From Hyphomicrobiales bacterium (GTDB lineage Bacteria; Pseudomonadota; Alphaproteobacteria; Rhizobiales; Aestuariivirgaceae): 6,431 nt of DNA. The notes below the pieces were generated by a model. The model was not told the DNA's origin. It made no database searches and worked only from the letters and a program-made list of their open reading frames with translations. The position numbers and the translations under genes were made by a program. Shown here one piece after another: positions 4,866-6,431 of the stretch; position 1 is the first letter of the stretch; every line of letters starts with the position of its first letter. The stretch covers positions 1 to 6,431 of the forward strand of contig JABDJG010000243.1 of NCBI GenBank assembly GCA_013002595.1. Direction: 5' to 3'.

Positions 4866-6431
4866 ATGCAGGGATTGATGCAGGATTGGCCATTGCTGGT
4901 CCATACCATTCTCGATCATGCCCGAAACTGGCATGGCGATCAGGAGATCGTGTCGCGCACAGTCGAAGGACCGATCCACCGGTGCACCTATACCGACCTC
5001 GATCGCCGGGCGCGCCAGATCGGCAGCGCGGCGCAAAACGAGCTCAAGATTGGCAAAGGCGATGTCATCGCCACCATGGCCTGGAACGGCTACAGGCATA
5101 TGGAAATCTGGTATGGCCTGATGAGCATCGGCGCTGTTGTCCACACGCTCAATCCGCGTCTGTTCACCGATCAGCTGACCTACATTGTCAATCACGCCGA
5201 AGATCAGTGGGTGTTTCTCGATTTGACCTTCGTGCCGATCCTCGAAGGGGTCAAGGACCAGCTGCCCAAGGTCAAGGGCTACGTCATCATGACCGACAAG
5301 GCCCACATGCCGGCTGAAACGAGCCTGCCAAACGTCGTGTGCTACGAAGACCTGATAGATAAGGGCGATGCCGGTTTCCAATGGCCGAAGTTAGATGAAA
5401 ACACTGCCTGCGGCATGTGTTACACGTCCGGCACCACCGGAAATCCCAAAGGCGTGATGTATTCGCATCGCTCCAACGTACTTCACGCAATGGTGTCCGG
5501 CGGCGGCGATGCACTGCCGCTTTCGAGCCGCGAGACCATCATGCCCGTGGTGCCCATGTTCCATGCCAATGCCTGGTCGATGGTATTTTCCGCCCCGATG
5601 GCCGGTGCCAAGATGGTGATGCCGGGCGCCCAGATGGATGGCGCCTCGATCTATGAACTGCTCGACAGCGAAGAAGTGTCGTTGACCCTGGCCGTGCCAA
5701 CCATCTGGCTGATGCTGTTGCAGTATCTGGAGAAAAATCCGGATCTCAAACTCGCTGCGCTCAAGAATGTCGTCATCGGTGGCGCGGCCTGTCCAGAAGC
5801 GATGATGCGGGCTTTTGAGGACAACTACGATACCAATGTCATCCACGCCTGGGGTATGACCGAAATGAGCCCGCTCGGCTCGCTCGGCACCCGCAAGGGC
5901 GGACTGGACGATATGGACGCCGATACCTGGTGGCAGATCAAACTCAAGCAGGGCCGTCCGGCGTACTCGATCGAGATGAAGATTACCGACGATGACGGCA
6001 ATGAACTGGCCCAGGACGGCGTACAGTTCGGCCGGCTGAAAGTGCGTGGGCCCTCAATCGCCAAATCCTATTTCAAGGGTGAAGGTGCTGATGTGTTCGA
6101 CGATGAGGGCTGGTTCGATACCGGCGATGTCGCAACGATCGACGAGCATGGCTACATGCAGATCACCGACCGGTCAAAGGACGTCATCAAGTCCGGCGGT
6201 GAATGGATTTCATCGATCGATCTGGAAAACATCGCCATGGGCTGTCCCGGCGTTGCGGAGGCCGCGGCCATCGGCATGCCGCATCACAAATGGGACGAAC
6301 GCCCGATGCTGGTCATCGTCCCGAAACCGGACGAAGAGGTCACCAAGGACCAGGTGCTGGCGCACCTCGATGGTAAGATCGTCAAATGGTGGACCCCGGA
6401 CGATGTCGTCTTCACCGACGAAATCCCGCAC
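4866..6431 (+). CDS. Acyl-CoA ligase, DmdB-like/medium-chain type (ANL superfamily), 3' end cut by the window
   Basis: This gene is open from the ATG at 4866 to the right edge (522 residues, no stop, no frameshift found on full translation). It is an adenylate-forming ligase: carboxylate plus ATP gives acyl-AMP, then acyl-CoA. Motifs in order: P-loop YTSGTTGNPKG (186-196); FHANAW with H233 and W237; WGMTE (329-333); WFDTGD (416-421), whose Asp binds the ribose; DRSKD (435-439) at the domain hinge; and SGGEWIS (443-449). The N-terminal stretch HTLNPRLFTDQLTYIVNHAED is typical of the subgroup holding 3-(methylthio)propionyl-CoA ligase (DmdB) and fatty acyl-CoA synthetases of about 540 residues. 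Around 20 C-terminal residues are therefore missing, including the catalytic lysine of the usual GK..K motif after EIPH. It is probably co-transcribed with the amidase. No signal peptide or membrane segment is seen. Substrate could be a medium-chain fatty acid, methylthiopropionate or another short acid. Confidence 0.93.
   Translation, partial: MQGLMQDWPLLVHTILDHARNWHGDQEIVSRTVEGPIHRCTYTDLDRRARQIGSAAQNELKIGKGDVIATMAWNGYRHMEIWYGLMSIGAVVHTLNPRLFTDQLTYIVNHAEDQWVFLDLTFVPILEGVKDQLPKVKGYVIMTDKAHMPAETSLPNVVCYEDLIDKGDAGFQWPKLDENTACGMCYTSGTTGNPKGVMYSHRSNVLHAMVSGGGDALPLSSRETIMPVVPMFHANAWSMVFSAPMAGAKMVMPGAQMDGASIYELLDSEEVSLTLAVPTIWLMLLQYLEKNPDLKLAALKNVVIGGAACPEAMMRAFEDNYDTNVIHAWGMTEMSPLGSLGTRKGGLDDMDADTWWQIKLKQGRPAYSIEMKITDDDGNELAQDGVQFGRLKVRGPSIAKSYFKGEGADVFDDEGWFDTGDVATIDEHGYMQITDRSKDVIKSGGEWISSIDLENIAMGCPGVAEAAAIGMPHHKWDERPMLVIVPKPDEEVTKDQVLAHLDGKIVKWWTPDDVVFTDEIPH

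Noticed and set aside
4851..5381. 176-residue open frame on the minus strand opposite the ligase N-terminus
   Set aside because: It would cover the ligase Shine-Dalgarno and N-terminal domain, and it shows no recognisable motif.
1..6431. Mobile element, CRISPR, phage, defence or biosynthetic gene cluster
   Set aside because: There are no transposase, integrase, repeat array, tRNA-associated site or synthase domain. All five genes are ordinary metabolic enzymes with similar codon use.

Overview
This window looks like a stretch of an alphaproteobacterial chromosome, most likely Hyphomicrobiales (Rhizobiales) or a related marine lineage. The reasons are the high G+C (about 60% by eye), the strong G/C third-position preference, and enzyme families typical of these metabolically broad bacteria. 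The assignment rests on protein style and composition only, because there is no rRNA or marker gene here. The window is densely coding: five protein genes, two of them cut by the window edges, and very little intergenic DNA. I see no tRNA, rRNA, insertion sequence, CRISPR array, phage gene or toxin/defence gene.

Layout: (1) 1-719 (+), a short-chain dehydrogenase/reductase (SDR) missing only its extreme N-terminus. It overlaps by 8 nt with (2) 712-1857 (+), a PLP enzyme of the cystathionine synthase/lyase (trans-sulfuration) family. (3) 1867-3252 (-), a class III omega-amino acid/amine:pyruvate-type aminotransferase, converges on gene 2 with only 9 nt between the stop codons. A 117-nt divergent promoter region (3253-3369) holds two candidate operator dyads. 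(4) 3370-4788 (+), an amidase-signature hydrolase. (5) 4866 to the right edge (+), an acyl-CoA ligase of the DmdB-like/medium-chain type. It has a good Shine-Dalgarno sequence and loses roughly its last 20 residues to the window edge.

Together the genes read as small-molecule catabolism. An amidase frees a carboxylic acid (and an amine or ammonia), an aminotransferase can remove amino groups to pyruvate, and a CoA ligase activates the acid. The SDR and the trans-sulfuration-type enzyme form a separate, translationally coupled pair pointing at the aminotransferase. The true substrate is not readable from sequence. A link to sulfur amino acid or methylthio-acid metabolism is suggested by the trans-sulfuration family and the DmdB-like ligase, but it is only a hypothesis. 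I found no convincing novel system. The most useful leads are the two dyads in the divergent promoter, the non-canonical active-site motifs in gene 2, and the possible amidase-to-CoA-ligase pathway.
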